In this document: positions 22,327-35,300 of the stretch, in pieces | Position numbering within the stretch: position 1 is the first letter of the stretch | Layout of the letters: every line of letters begins with the position of its first letter | Source of the DNA: Anticarsia gemmatalis | Taxonomy: Eukaryota > Arthropoda > Insecta > Lepidoptera > Erebidae | DNA: 64,000 nucleotides | Direction of reading: 5' to 3' | Assembly: GCF_050436995.1 (NCBI RefSeq) | Contig: NC_134753.1 | Span: forward strand, 11,842,001 to 11,906,000 | Position numbers and translations under genes: made by a program | The notes under the pieces: generated by a model | Databases searched by the model: none | Told to the model about the DNA's origin: nothing | What the model saw: only the letters and a program-made list of their open reading frames with translations

Positions 22327-22537
22327 CTAGCTTTCACCCGCGACTTCATCCGCCACTTGAAATTTTTCATGGGAATGCGTCATTTTCCCAAGGTAAAAAG
22401 TACCTAGCCTATATCCTTTCTCGGGTATCAAAATATCTCCATACCAAATTTTATGAAAATTGGCTCAGTAGTTTAGGCGTGATTGAGTAACAGACAGACA
22501 GACAGAGTTACTTTCGCATTTATAATATTAGTATGGA
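22327..22537 (-). mobile_element. family-2 Helitron, full length
   Basis: On the minus strand: starts TCCATACTAATATTATAAAT, GCGAAAGTAACTCTGTC, (TGTC)n, CACGCCTAAACTACTGAGCC, GATACCCGAGAAAGG, and ends GTCGCGGGTGAAAGCTAG. Flanked by A and T. Confidence 0.75.
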
Positions 22538-22636
22538 TTTAGGTAAAAAACATAAGTGGAAGTTTCAGTAAAACATCACTAACTTTAACTTTACCCAAAG
22601 TTCCTACTCATTTATTACATAAGATTAAGTACAAAT

Positions 22637-22886
22637 GAGGCGCCCGTAGCTAGTTAGGCTCACCGGTCGGTAAACGATCTGTGGGTTAAGCAAACCTTGG
22701 CGCGGTCACTTCATAGATGGGTGACCGCATAGTGGTATTTGAACAGGGCGTCTCCGTGCTTCGGAGGGCACGTAAAAAGTCGGTCCCGGTTGTCAATAAG
22801 ATAACAGTCGTTAAGCCACGTCAAAGGCCTTCGGGCGGCTTGAACAACTTTGACACTAGGTTGACCACTAACCATACAACAAGAAG
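22637..22886 (+). mobile_element. 5S-headed SINE, second subtype, with target duplication
   Basis: GTGGGTTAAGCAAACC...GCGCGGTCAC...ATAGATGGGTGACCGC reads closely like the 3' half of 5S rRNA, followed by TGCTTCGGAGGGCACG, CAGTCGTTAAGCCACG and GGGCGGCTTGAACAAC. Flanking AAGTACAAAT copies (22627-22636, 22887-22896) are the target duplication. Confidence 0.75.
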
Positions 22887-22896
22887 AAGTACAAAT

Positions 22897-23177
22897 AAGA
22901 AAGAAAAAAGGGCTTGAAGCAATATTATGTAAATAAAATATGTGCTTTTATAACATAAAATATTTTTTAGAGTATAAGCAAAGATAAACAAATTTATTTA
23001 ATTTAGAATCAGATATTATAGTCTGTAAAAACATGGGTCTTAAATTGTTTATTTCATAATAATGTAGATTAATTATTTATTTATTATCTTCATAAGTTTC
23101 ATTATAATATGTAATTAGGTAAAATAAAAAAAATAGTAATAAGCTGTTTCCCTACGTTTAATTAAAATTTAAAGTAA
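22897..23177. other. gene-free stretch
   Basis: AT-rich, no signal recognised. Confidence 0.4.
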
Positions 23178-23376
23178 TGTAACATTTTTCACTGGTACTT
23201 GCTCCTATTGGTCGTAACGTGATGATATATAGCCTAAAGCCTTTCTCGATAAATGGACTATCCAACACTGAAAGAATTTTTCAAATCGGACCAGTAGTTC
23301 CTGAGATTAGCGCGTTCAAACAAACAAACAAACCAACAAACAAACAAACTCTTCAGCTTTATAATATTAGTGTAGA
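23178..23376 (-). mobile_element. family-1 Helitron, 3' truncated
   Basis: Body from AACATTTTTCACTGGTAC through a long CAAA run to the 5' end; the CTAG end is missing. It lies 30 bp left of the mariner element. Confidence 0.7.
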
Positions 23377-23406
23377 AGTATAGATATTGGTGGACATAGG
23401 TATATA

Positions 23407-24698
23407 CTTAGGTCACTACTTATATTTTGAGCCTTGACGAATCTGATTGTTTTAGACCCCATTTGGCGTTTTCATCGTAAAGTTTGACCTTTTTGACTAC
23501 TACATTCCTAACAAAGTTTTGAAATCTGCGCTGAAAATATTTTCAATATCGTCGATCGAAAATTGTAAGTGTGCGGGAAAATGGCATTAGGATGTTAACA
23601 TTTTCGTGCAAATATTTTTTACGACTTTCGACGTGACTTATAGAAACAGTCGTGTCTATATCGACTTATTTATTATTTTGGTGATAAAGTCTGATCCTTT
23701 GAAAATTTAAAACGCCAATAAATAGAGTTCTATCATTATTATTTTTCCATCACCAATGAAATTCCTGAAGGTCGTCCAATGTCACCAGTTGTCTCTGGAA
23801 GAATTGATGCTGTGCGAAAATTAATTATGCATTTTAGTTTCCTGATACATAAAAAGAATGACACAATTCTAAACATTATTTCCACTCTTGGATATAAAAT
23901 ATTAGGGAACAACATTTCCGACTAGAAGATTTTTTCTAAATGAACCAATTTTTTTTTACTACAGTTCGATAAGGTCCTCGCGCCGATTAGTGCAAACAAA
24001 TGCTTGAAAAGTCCATCGTTTGGCTTCAAAATACGTGTATCAAATTGTGATAAAACAGGAATCTAGGATATAATGCGCATGAGCCCAAAAATAAACACCA
24101 GTCGACTTTATGGAAACTTTAAGATGAACCAAATCCAGAAAAAAATATTCGCGCTTGAAGCACTTCGGAACAAGTAGTCCCTTGATTTTTTATAAAAACT
24201 GTGTTACGGTGAAAAGTGCCTTTAGAAAAATGTAGAATGGTTAATTCTTATTGATTTATAACCAAAAATTTACCTAAAGACTGGTTTAAAATATGGAAAA
24301 ATAACAAAATCCTACAGGTCGAGCTAAATAAAAACAATGCCGGCCGTAACGCATCTCGCTAAACAACCGGCTGTTATGTGCACGAAAATAATCGAATAAA
24401 TTAGTTTCTCGCCATACACTACAGGTTGATATCAAATGACTTTATTTAGTTCCAAAACGTCAAGAATAAATAGCATTAACCTTGATATTTCATCGGCACA
24501 AGAAACAGGTTATGCTTTTAAACACCCTGTTTTTGAGGGGTCTTCGCGAAAGAAAAAAAAATATTAAAAAAATATTTCGATCAGATAAAAATCTATCTAG
24601 ATCACGCATAAGAATACCCGAGAACACGATAAAGTAGTTTTCACTCACATATTTACCGTTTTTCATAGTTAGGCTCAAAATATAAGTAGTGGCCCACG
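23407..24698 (+). mobile_element. mariner element, full length, inactive (mellifera-like)
   Basis: 1292 bp, the usual mariner length, bounded by TA on both sides (23405-23406, 24699-24700). The 27-bp terminal inverted repeats (23407-23433, 24672-24698) share CACTACTTATATTTTGAGCC exactly. Transposase relics run in order on the plus strand between them (see next entry). Subfamily call is by resemblance. Confidence 0.85.
23705..24640 (+). pseudogene. mariner transposase pseudogene
   Basis: Frameshifted pieces follow the mariner order: PEGRP and IDAVRKLIM (about 23770), KIFSK*TN matching the KKICSRWIPHN region (about 23935), KQMLEKS (about 24000), EPKNKHQSTLWKL*DEPNP (24081-24137), STSEQVV, VPLEKCRMVNS (about 24217), NNAGRNAS (about 24335), SPYTTG*YQMTLFSS (about 24409) and SSAQETGYAFK (about 24492). 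The catalytic aspartates of the D,D34D triad are lost: TGDES has become TGI*, HDNA reads NNA, and YSPD has decayed. At least eight stops and several indels rule out function. Confidence 0.85.
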
Positions 24699-25104
24699 TA
24701 CACAAGGTATGATTGATAACATATACTTTATTGTCATACTTATCATCATACAAAAAGTATGATATGAATTAATAAAATTCTAAGAAAAACAAAACAACAA
24801 AAAAGTAATTTTATTTTGTCTTGATAAATTCCCCTTTCGTGGAAAAAGAACAGGATATACATTTAATAACTCTGAAAGCCTTATTTAAATTCAAGACGTT
24901 TTAATACATAACGAGGAAAAGACAACAGTCACTTGAATTTTGTTACTTAAACGCCCACGTGGAACCAATTACAGGTGACTTGTAACCAAATAGTCATTTA
25001 ACAGGTATGTCGAAGGAAAGCCCTTTTAAAGTATGTAATGCAGCTTAACTAAAAGGTTTAGGTTACGCATGGTCATTTAAACTAGCCCGCAGGTTAATAT
25101 AATC

Positions 25105-25340
25105 TGCATCATATTCCAAACTAAGCAGAGCTTGTCAAGAACTATGATAACCAAATAACTGATAAACATACTTATATAGATAAATTAACATCCTGGCTCA
25201 GGACAAATACTCGTGCTCATCACACAGATATTTTTCCCGGGCGGGATCCGAACGCGCCACACGCGGCGCTACGGTCATTGAGGCGAGGTCTAGTATAGGC
25301 GAGGACTACTTTAACCACTGCGCCAAACGTGCAGTTTACA
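25105..25340 (-). repeat. tRNA-headed SINE (family T1)
   Basis: On the minus strand: TTGGCGCAGTGGTTAAAGTAG (A box, split here as GGCGCAGTGGTTAAAG), GTGGCGCGTTCGGATCCC (B box), GGGAAAAATATCTGTGTGAT, and the T1 tail to AGCTCTGCTTAGTTTGG. An insertion between the boxes has lengthened the head. Confidence 0.7.
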
Positions 25341-25480
25341 TGATTACTGCTAAATTAAAATTACGGGTAGAAACTCAATTAATCCGACACACCACGAAAC
25401 GTCCAAACAAACGTAGAACCAATACTACACATCAGAACTTGGGAGAGTAGAATTTCTGAAACAAACTGTTACCACTACCA

Positions 25481-25732
25481 TCCATACTAATATTATAAAT
25501 GCGAAAGTAACTCTGTCTGTCTGTGTGCTACTCAATCACGCCTAAACTACTGAAGCAATTTGCATGAAATTTGGTATGGAGCTATTTTGATACCCGAGAA
25601 ATGACATAGGCTATATATCAATACGCTACGACCAAAAGGAGCAGAGTACCAGTAATTAATGTTACAAAAACGGGGAAAAATTTCACCCATTCTCTCTTAT
25701 TGGACGCAAGCGAAGTTGCGCGGGTCAGCCAG
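25481..25732 (+). mobile_element. chimeric Helitron: family-2 start joined to family-1 end
   Basis: Starts TCCATACTAATATTATAAAT and GCGAAAGTAACTCTGTC (family 2) through GATACCCGAGAAATGAC, then switches at the shared ATAGGCTA to TATATCAATACGCTACGACC and GACGCAAGCGAAG...GGGTCAGCCAG (family 1, final CTAG mutated to CCAG). Flanked by A and T. Confidence 0.8.
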
Positions 25733-28724
25733 TCGTTTATAAATCTTGGTATTAAAATGATCTAAAAATCTGCCGGAGCATACAATATGGCATGTTTGCA
25801 ATACCGTTTTGAGAGTGGCCAGTCAATAAGACCCTGCTCAAACCAGTTTATCTGTTCTTTGCACTGAATATCTTATACATATACCCAATGTTACGAATAT
25901 TAGATTTGAATGGTATAGAGTAGCTGTATAGTGAAAAATCTTGACGCTTTTACAGTGAAATCTGTTACACGAGAGAGATGAAATTTTGAAAAGGTGACTT
26001 GTAATATTCGCAGAAATCGCTTTGGGGATACACTAAATGTAGGTAACTTGGATGTACATAATAATATATTCAGTATGGTAATCATAGTTATACTAAGACA
26101 GTTGTCGCCCGCGACTATGACTGCGTGGACTTTACTTTTCACGTTTTTCACAACATTCTTATGCTGATCTATCATATTAAAGGTTTTACCCTTTTTGACC
26201 CCCTACAAGTGAGAATTTCCAAAATTCCTCTCTTTGTGCTTCCCTACAGTCAGTCGGTCAGTCACTCACTAACGAAAAAGTTTTTATAGAGTAGGAGATA
26301 ATTAAAGACTGGAAGTCAAACACAGACTTAACTTAAACTTATTCCAAATAAAATAATAGATTTCCCAAATTACATTATACCTAGGTTAATCACCTAAAAA
26401 TATAATCTAAAATGTTACTACTTTAACAAACAACATCTGTATTCCTCGCAAAAAAGGTAAAAAGCAAACGTCATTGTACTTTACATTAGAGTAGAGATGT
26501 CGTAAGCGTGGTCCATCACAACGACAGCCTCTGAATAAATACATAGGGTCCATTAAAACGTCACTCAGAGTGGCTCTCTGCTCTACGTAGAGCCGGTACG
26601 GTCTTGTTGATGTAGAGACGGTTTATTTTTGGTTTTTTTTCCAGAATTTTTCAAGGTTGTTAAAACTGCTTGTATCGTTATTTAACTTTGGTTATTATTG
26701 TTAGATAATAATAATTTAATGTTATACATTGGTTTTTTATCCATAATATTCCTAATTATTTTCGCGAATTTGCGACTGATTTTAATGTTGATAGAGTCAA
26801 TTCGGGAGCAGACCCTTGTCCTGTAGTAGAACAGTAATGGTTAAAAAATAATTAAAGTAGAGTTTTAAAAATGACAACGACTGACTGCATGATATTTGTC
26901 TTGTAGTTTTATAAATAATTCTAAATAAAGATTTTCAGATCATAATTTGTTGGTATCCAAAATAATTACTCTGCGATCTGGTTCCAAATTTCGACAACAC
27001 AATGTAAATCTGATCTACGAGTTTTAAATAAATAATTACAGTACACAATAATTCGTAATTTATGATTTAAATTCCTATTGTGATAATATTGACCATTAAT
27101 TGAAACAATTTCGGCTGTCGAATACCTCTGAAGTAGAAACTATGTAATCACTATGTCAATGATTCATATCCGAATTGACTATATCAAAGGTTCGTAACCA
27201 TTAAATGTTTCATAACTATTAACACAAAATATTTTCGGTATTTATATAAATATTTTCGTAGATTAAAAATTTCCTCTCCATCAGAAAACTTCATTTACAG
27301 AATGAATAATAAAGACGTTTTTATCCATACAATGACATATTGTCTATCAATTAGGAAATGCATGTCAAATTCTACGCCTTCGAATAAGTAACTGTGATAA
27401 ACGATAGGCTGCTACGATAACCAATATTAAACTTTGTGTGCGAATAAAAACTCAAAATAATCAGAATAAAGTCTACAAAAATCCATGTCAAGTTGAAAAA
27501 CGCACAAAGAAACCATATTCCAAGTCAACGTTTCAATTCTAATGCTATTGTAGTCTGCAAGTAACGGAGGGCTCAATCTTTGTGAGGGGCCGTTATCTAA
27601 ATCAAATGCCCAGCCCCGAGACACAGCCGGTTGGAGTCGCTTTTTTAAAGGATTTCCTTAAATGGGTAAAAGGGTGCTCTATATAAAGTTAGACTAAAGG
27701 TTTATGCTATCGGTCCCTTTGACAACGGACCTTCCTTATTAAGTTTTGTATCGGATATTTTGTTTAAAAGTGTATTCAGGTTGTTTTCCAATATGGTTTT
27801 ATGGAGGTGCTTAAATAAATAAATGTACTTGTTTTTGTTGTGATTACGGGCTTGTTATAAGGAAAAGTTGTATAATTTCGAGTTAAGCAGTCTATTACAG
27901 ATTGTTTCATGGTAGAATGTGACTATATTTACCTTAGACTACCTCGTTATCTACATAACATTATAACATACCATGATGTGCGAATGTCCTTATTACTTTC
28001 GGTTACAATGATGACAATATTTATGTTACTTCATTCGATATTTACAGCCTAAATAAACATCACATACCTGCAATAGTAGGTACTAAGTATTGAATTAAGT
28101 AAAGGCAGATATTCTCTAAAAGTACTTTTACTAAGCGTCGCCTGAATTCGCTTCTAAAACTCCTACAACCCGTGAACATTAGCTTACCAAAAACACTTAC
28201 TGAACGCTTTAAAAACTTCCAACTGCACTTTAAAGGATTTCACCCAAATCTCTGATTGAATTGTCAGACTTAAAGTGGCATTCGATAGTTGCAAGTTCTA
28301 TTCCCGGTTCAAGTTTTTTCCACCCTTGTTTTATTATGTAAATAGACCGCAGTGTGTGGGGTGTACGAGGCACTATAACGTTTAGTTTAGGAGTTGCGCC
28401 GAGTTAAAGGGATTGATAGACGGGATGTTTCTGAATTGACGTTAAGTAGGATGAGATGGCCGTTGTTTATTTCGGCTTTTCTTTTGGGAAAAGGTAAGGA
28501 AAATATCGAGAATGGAATAGAATTTAATCCTTTGGGCACGTGTCCTGTCGTTTTTGGTCATTTAATCGTATTGTATACTAACAGATTTGTGCTTTTCAAG
28601 TTTTTTTTTACTTGAGATCTTCCTGAATAACGTTTTTAGTATGTAGGTACTACAAATACTAATGTTGTTGAATCATAAAAAATATATATATTTTTTTACG
28701 GTTCCAACATAACAGTAGGTTTGT
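25733..28724. other. gene-free stretch
   Basis: Mostly unique AT-rich DNA. ORFs of 91 (25900-26175, minus), 65 (27427-27624, minus) and 73 codons (28394-28615, plus) carry no recognisable motif or convincing splice sites. Confidence 0.4.
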
Positions 28725-28761
28725 CTGCGTTCTTGACTAAGTATGTTATTCAAGAACGCAG
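28725..28761. repeat. perfect 12-bp hairpin
   Basis: CTGCGTTCTTGA (28725-28736) and TCAAGAACGCAG (28750-28761) are exact reverse complements around a 13-base loop. Too short for a microRNA precursor; not next to a gene, so not a clear terminator or regulator. Confidence 0.6.
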
Positions 28762-30613
28762 CACTAATGTTATCTTTCGCAAGAACTACAATCTTAAACC
28801 ACCGTTTACTCTTTAGAAAGTAAAAATCAATGCGACAATGTCCCAAAGAAACCCAATCTCAATGGTAACTACGTAATCTCATCTGTGGCACCGGAATCGC
28901 AGCCGAATCGCAACGGAATCGGTCGGTGCGGCGCAGACAAGTGCTCCAGGAGATACGCCCAACCACATAATGCACTTAGCGCAGGATAAACGTGGTAATG
29001 TGAACGGCTCTATCGCATGTCGCGTCTGTGCTACTCATAGATACGGAAATAAGGATTCTTAACAAAAGGATAATCTGTAGTAATATTACAAATACAAAAG
29101 TATGTTTGTCTGTTTCCACCCACCTTTTCATGACAATGGGTATGGAGACCGTAGAAGCCCTGGCGGCAACAATCAACCTTGAAGCGGCTGCAAAAGGATG
29201 TGCCCTTTTTTGAGCGAAAACGTATGGGTTAACTAGTGTGCTTGTAAATGTTATTTAATGCTGAAACTTGATCAAAAACGCGAAACAAAAGCTTAAGATA
29301 TCATTCAACAAAGTTTAAAACACCTTTTATTAGCTCATTAGTCTTAAAAAACAAAACAAACAAGGTATTTGTTTACCTACAAAAGATCTTTTCACCAACA
29401 ATAACTTTCAAAGAAACCAATCCGACAATAATTTTCGAATAAATAATTCACGAAAGGATCAAGAATAGAAACCTTTTTCTGCATTTCACTCTCTGAGCAA
29501 ATAGAGAATAGTGAAACACGCTTTAAATCTTGAGTTCTTGCAACCGAGTTAGGTCGTTTACGTAATAAATGGATTTCTATAAATGACTGCGACACGACAA
29601 CGCCTTAGGGTTGTCGTTTTTATCAAATGTGCCGAGATTGTGTTTGTCGCAGACCTTAATGTACGTAAATAAAATATATAGCTTTGTTTGAATGTGCGGT
29701 GTCTGTTACTATTCATTGTTTATAGCTGTAGCCATTTTAAAGTGGAAATTAAAATAATATACCTATTATAATATTCACTTTAATTATATTACATATCCTG
29801 TATTCCTTAAATACGGAAAGATTTGATAATAATAAATTATTGTGTATGTGTTTGCAACAATATAAACGAAATAAACACGAAACGAAAATCGCGCATCAAA
29901 AACCTTTCCTTTTTTAGTCTGTTAAAAATCAAATAATAATAATAGATGTGTCAATAACCTAATTATAAGATTAGTTGAAACAAAGAGTGACGAAACTAAA
30001 CAGTTATTTTAAATAATTCACACTCTAAACATATAAAGCAAAAACGCTGAAGGAGCAGAACTTTCAACAAGCTTCTAGACGTCTCGTTCGAGCGACAGAA
30101 CCATCAATTTTCCAAATTAAATTTCAAGGTCCTCGTTGAAATCTGACGCGAGAGAACATCATCAATCCGATACATTAATCACTAACTTGGGCCACTGCCA
30201 CCTCACATCAATTATTCACTCACAAACTTTGACAACTCGTATTAGTTTACTGTAGTACCAACTTACGATGCCTCGACTTACGTTAAAAATTCTAGAAATG
30301 CATAAAAATACTGCAATGAAAGGTTATGTAAAAATATTACGCATAAAATATATACAACTACATATTTCAATTTATTGCTATATATAAAGCGAAATAACTT
30401 CTTAACTAACATTGATAGCTGTACAAAAATCTTTTTCGTCTATTTTACTCAAATCCTTTTTGTAGAGTTGTACTAACTTACATTGAGTATTGAACACTAT
30501 TTGAGTTGAGACATAAAATTATACAGAAGATACAATAAACTGGTACTGATTAGCTTATCATATAATTATTTATAACCTGGCTAAACAATACCATTGAAAA
30601 CTTAAAGAGATTA
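28762..30613. other. gene-free stretch
   Basis: Contains GGAATCGCA-type short tandem words (28888-28925) and a worn Helitron-like start near 29077 (AGTAATATTACAAATAC, AAAAGTATGTTTGTCTG). No gene signal. Confidence 0.35.
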
Positions 30614-30830
30614 GGTGCCTTTACACACACGCTCTATCGCGCGTGAAACAACAATTGCGCGTGAAAGAGCGTGCGTGTAAAGAGTGTGCAAGGGGAAAAG
30701 AGAAAGCGCGCGCCGCGCTCATATGTCAAGCACGCGAAGAAAATCGCGAGCGAAAAGCGCGCCGTCTTTCCTGTGCATAATCCGGTACGCTCCTAAGAAC
30801 GTGCGATAGAGCGTGTGTGTAAATGCCACC
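30614..30830. mobile_element. CpG-rich MITE, PIF/Harbinger-like
   Basis: 217 bp with about 31-bp terminal inverted repeats: TTTACACACACGCTCTATCG at the left and its reverse complement at the right, differing at one indel and two bases, starting GGTG. TTA precedes the left end (ATT follows the right). The interior is dense in CGCG words. No coding capacity. Class is inferred from TIR style and the related element at 35975. Confidence 0.65.
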
Positions 30831-32179
30831 ATTGTGTAACTAGCGCTACAAAATACTCAACTTACGATATAAGTAACGTAACTTCGAATCATTAGTACAG
30901 ACAGCCCTAGAAACGTATCGGTCTTGTATCGGTGTAAGTTCACAGCGATGTCACGTGAACCTCACAATCACCCGATCGGATTTCGGCAGCCATTACGGCT
31001 CAAAATGGCTCCAGATAGTTGAAATCGTTTACGTTTTATACATATCCTTAAGTTACCATTTTTCAAAGTTATGACGTCATTTGGTCTACGTGCTACGGTT
31101 GTAGAAGTATTGTTTGCTTTCGATATAAATGCATGCGGTGCAGTCGGGTCGGAGGTCGTGATTCCATTGTTATTATTTCGGTTTTTGAATTACTTGTGTT
31201 TCTGCTATTACATGACTATGTATAGTTGTATACGTGTTTGAAACTGTTATCTACATCTACTAATGGGTGGCGAAAGGCATAGATGAAATGTTGTTCAAAA
31301 GAGAACAAAAAGTAACTCACACTTAAGTAAAACTTTTTTAAACAATCACTAGTCTACCACTGAAGAAGAGTATTTTCCCAAATTGAGGGAGGGCTCAGGC
31401 CTTGAGTGCAGATATACATTGGAAAAATAAAAACCGTGTATTTCTCGTAATTTTTTTTACAGGCGGTTAATGCAAGTTCTACCAATAACGTCCATTTTAA
31501 CACTACATACTTATTACTGTACTTTCTTGTAGATAACATCAAATCTAATCTTTCTATACGTATAAAGGTCGCATACAACACGTCCGTGGGGTCCGTGGGA
31601 GCCGTCAGCTGCTCGCTGCCATCCGTTCAGATTTGATACACTCCTTGCCTTCTTCGTCTTATTTTTAGACGTACAAATGTCCACTTCCTTCCTCCTATGT
31701 TTTTCTATTCAATAGAAAGAAAATATCATATTTTATTTTCGTAAATGTTATTGAGAGATAGCTGTATACAAGTACATGTGTAAAGTATATATTCCGGAGT
31801 AGGACGTATTGTTATAAGGACTTTCCTCAGTCAAATGAGTAATAACTAAAGCCTATGCTTTGAAAGGTAGGTACTTTATGGAAGTTTTTTAAAAGAATTA
31901 CTTCAACAACCTTTATTAAATAATGCACGCATGCACTGAGAATCTCCTAGTCATGGAAAATGATATAGAACATATTATACATATTATACATACATACAAA
32001 TAACCAATAACAACCAAGATCTCCTAGATTTTCATATTAGAGCCAGGCCTAAAAGAAGTGGTTTGTTCACAAACCAGTTCACCACCACAAATATTGCTTT
32101 TACCAAAAATCTGATGATAATATTCTATCCGACCGATTTCGACCAAAGCGATTACTTCGACTTGTAATCAGATGGCTTA
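30831..32179. other. gene-free stretch
   Basis: Includes a TGACGTCA palindrome (about 31072) and TATAAAT at 31124, but no initiator at the right spacing. The GC-richer patch near 31590 has no ORF. Nothing firm. Confidence 0.35.
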
Positions 32180-32295
32180 TATCACCAACTATCGAACACA
32201 GAAATAATTTTTCAAATTGGACCAGTAGTTCCTGAGATTAGCCCGTTCAAACAAACAACCAAACAAACTCTTCAGCTCTATAATATTAGTATAGA
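32180..32295 (-). mobile_element. family-1 Helitron, 5' half only
   Basis: On the minus strand: TCTATACTAATATTATAGAG, GTTT-type run, GAACGGGCTAATCTCAGG, CTGGTCCAATTTG. The rest is missing. Confidence 0.7.
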
Positions 32296-35160
32296 TTTTA
32301 GAAGAAAACCCAGTTCGAGCACAAACAATACAACAAAGCAACAGCTACAATACATAAACGAAACAAGGTGCTTAATAACGATTCCTATATTTATCGTAAC
32401 ACCTTAACAATATCTATAAAAATAAACATCACTAACCCATCAGCCAAAAACTGAAAGTAAGTGGAAAATTCCGGACGTTTATGAATATTTTACCTGTTCG
32501 TTTTTGCTCGAGTTTTTTTCCCTAATGTTATTTTCCTCTCAATCAGCTCGTTGGGAACACGATGCTGATTACTTTGGCACGTGTCGCTTTACATTATTAT
32601 TACGTTTACTTTTCAAACTCCAAATCTAAAAGGTCATCAAAGTCTCCACACATTTTTTAATGACTGTACAAATGACGTCAATGACGTAGGATTTTTTTCA
32701 AAGTCGGAAGATATAGCCTCAGTTCACTTTGACTGGCTATTTGTAGGAAAAGAACTTTGCAGTTACCCTAATAGAACAATGACAGTATAAGGAGTGCAAA
32801 ATTTTTGCCATTGAGTTAACATCGATTTATTCTGAAATATTGACAATGCATCCTTAAAATATCAGCTCTTATACCCTTAATTCTGAGACGATATCATGTA
32901 ACAAGTCGTACAATAACCCTCATACGACTCAGTAAAGCGTTCTAAAACCTTTCGTCAAGCTCAATATCTACAGATTATTTGCATACATTTCACCACAATA
33001 TAACATCCTATACAAACATCCAAGGCTCTTTCAGTGAATTAAAACGTTTACAATCAGCATTCAGAGCGAAGCATAAAAGGTCGACTTATTATTTCAGTAG
33101 GGACATTAGACTCGAAGAATATTGCTGGGGGCAATTTACGAGGCACATTCCGCCCGCCTTATCTCTGATATTAAAGATTTCATTAAATCATGGTAGGCAA
33201 TAAAACAGTTTGATACCGCAGTCATGGCGCTACGTACTCGGGTGACCAACTTAATGACGTGTACATTTTGACCCTTGTGTGTGGTGCAGGGGGCGAGATT
33301 AGCGGAAAATACGGCGTATCAGTGAGAGCGATTTATTCAAAGTATAGTCTTGAATACCATCTTTACTCTTTCAATGTGAATGACAATAGAAAAAATATTT
33401 ATTATATTATTTGCCACAGCATACCACAGGGTTCAAAAGCATAAAGTAAAACAACAATCATTTAAAATCTAGTCATTTACTACTAAAATATTTTTGACGT
33501 TAATTTGCGATTTTGATATCGCATAGATAACATGAAGTTAAGTGCAATACAAGATCTAACAAGATTTAAGATGTGAAAGCTACGTGCTACGAACCTGCGA
33601 TATGTAACCCTGCTACGCTACACACATAAGTCTACGATACATACTAAACCTTCATAAGAAAGCACTCGCTTTACCGCTCAAGTGACCTTTCCATCAAATT
33701 CTAGAACTCGCTATTCGCTCATAACATATAACAGCTATCAAATAGTTACAACTTATGATATTCAAGTCGGATTTGCGATCAGTGCGTGTGACGCGGGCGC
33801 CTTACGCCTTCTTCATAAAGCTCAAAATACACCACCATTTTGTTCAAGGGATCATATTTAATTTATTGCTGAAATAGCTAGTTGGGCAGTGCTAAAATTA
33901 TGATCGCATTTCAAATGGCCATTACGTCTAGATATAGAAAGTTGGCTTGTTTCGTATGCTTATTTATAAGGGGAAAGTTTTGAAGATAAGACTTTGCATG
34001 TACTAAACGCATTACTTGTGAGTTATCATCATTATTATTTGACTATTATTGGTTAAGTCATAAAGAGATGCGTGTATCTTACATGATCAGATAACTATGA
34101 TCAACGCATTATTAAGGCACAATCACTAGTGTTTTTTTAAAAGATCAAAACGTTACCAAGCGGTGCAACAATTAGCCCTAAACCAGTAATTACTTAATTA
34201 CATTACAATCATTTGAAGTTTACAATCAATAAGCGCAAAATTATAACAATATCGAGGTCTAATTTAAAAAAAAAAACAAAATATTACGTCACAAAGCTTC
34301 TAAAGAAACGAAGTTATTTGCTCACAAAACAAAACAACATACAAGATTAATACAGTAAGTATAAGCGTCGGAGCTTAAAATTTTAATATATTTCACCACA
34401 AAATTAAGGAAATTCTTGAAGCACAAAAGTACGAGGAATGTAATATGATGAAGGGAGACATGTTTATTTCCAAAAAGATAAAATTTGGGTCAACCTCCTT
34501 ACTCGGTCCTTTAAAACGGATAAGTAATGAAATTTCACCTCACCGGGCCCGACCTCAAATTGTTATTTATTTTCCTAAATATATTATTTTATCGAATATT
34601 ATTTTTACTTTGTTATTACATTTATGTTATAACGTTTCCGTGAAATTTCAATTTACTTAGGAACCGGTGAAAATTAGAAGTGCGATGTTTTGGAGGTAAG
34701 AATTTTGTGACCGGCTGCGACCAGAACCAATTCCTAAAGAATATAATGTAATGTTAAGTTTATTATAAACTTTGAAGCTAAACTATAGGGATTATAGGCT
34801 ATAGGACATTATATCATAAGATATAAAGCAAGCTTGTATTTCACATATTTGTTATTTACAATATATTTATTTCTCCTTGCATAAGCTTTTTTTTTAGATT
34901 CTACAAAACTAAATTCATCATGTTGGTCCACCGTAAACTTTCAGTCACTAAATATACCAATAAAATTGTCATACAGACCAAATAAAAGTAACAAAACAAA
35001 ATTCAATATCAGAATTTCATTTAAAAACTTGTAGTTTTCACTTCGTTTTCTACTTAAACTAATTAATCAACTATATTTAATTTCACCAGAAAATTTATCC
35101 GAAATATTCCAAATATAGCTACAATACTAAACATCGAATAAGTAAGTTAGTCACGTCAGA
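32296..35160. other. gene-free stretch
   Basis: Short ORFs only (up to 74 codons). No motif, splice pair or repeat recognised. Confidence 0.4.
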
Positions 35161-35174
35161 AATACTTTCTACAT

Positions 35175-35300
35175 TAATTAATACGGCCATAAGCCGGTGT
35201 CCCCGCGGGACCGTTGGCCGAAGACGGGACTCGAACTCGCTACCGTGTAATAATTATCAGTGCACCCTAGGGTGTAGCCGGCGGGAGGGAGGCATATTTC
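35175..35300 (-). repeat. possible tRNA-derived element
   Basis: On the minus strand GGTAGCGAGTTCGAGTCCCG fits a Pol III B box and TAGGGTGCACTG could be a worn A box upstream. CpG-rich against the background. Weak support. Confidence 0.3.

Noticed and set aside
22637..22760. Possible 5S rRNA gene
   Set aside because: Only the 3' half resembles 5S, with many changes; target duplications and a SINE tail show it is a retroposed element.
31070..31160. Core promoter with TGACGTCA and TATAAAT
   Set aside because: The nearest initiator-like word is only about 18 bp from the TATA box, and no exon follows.
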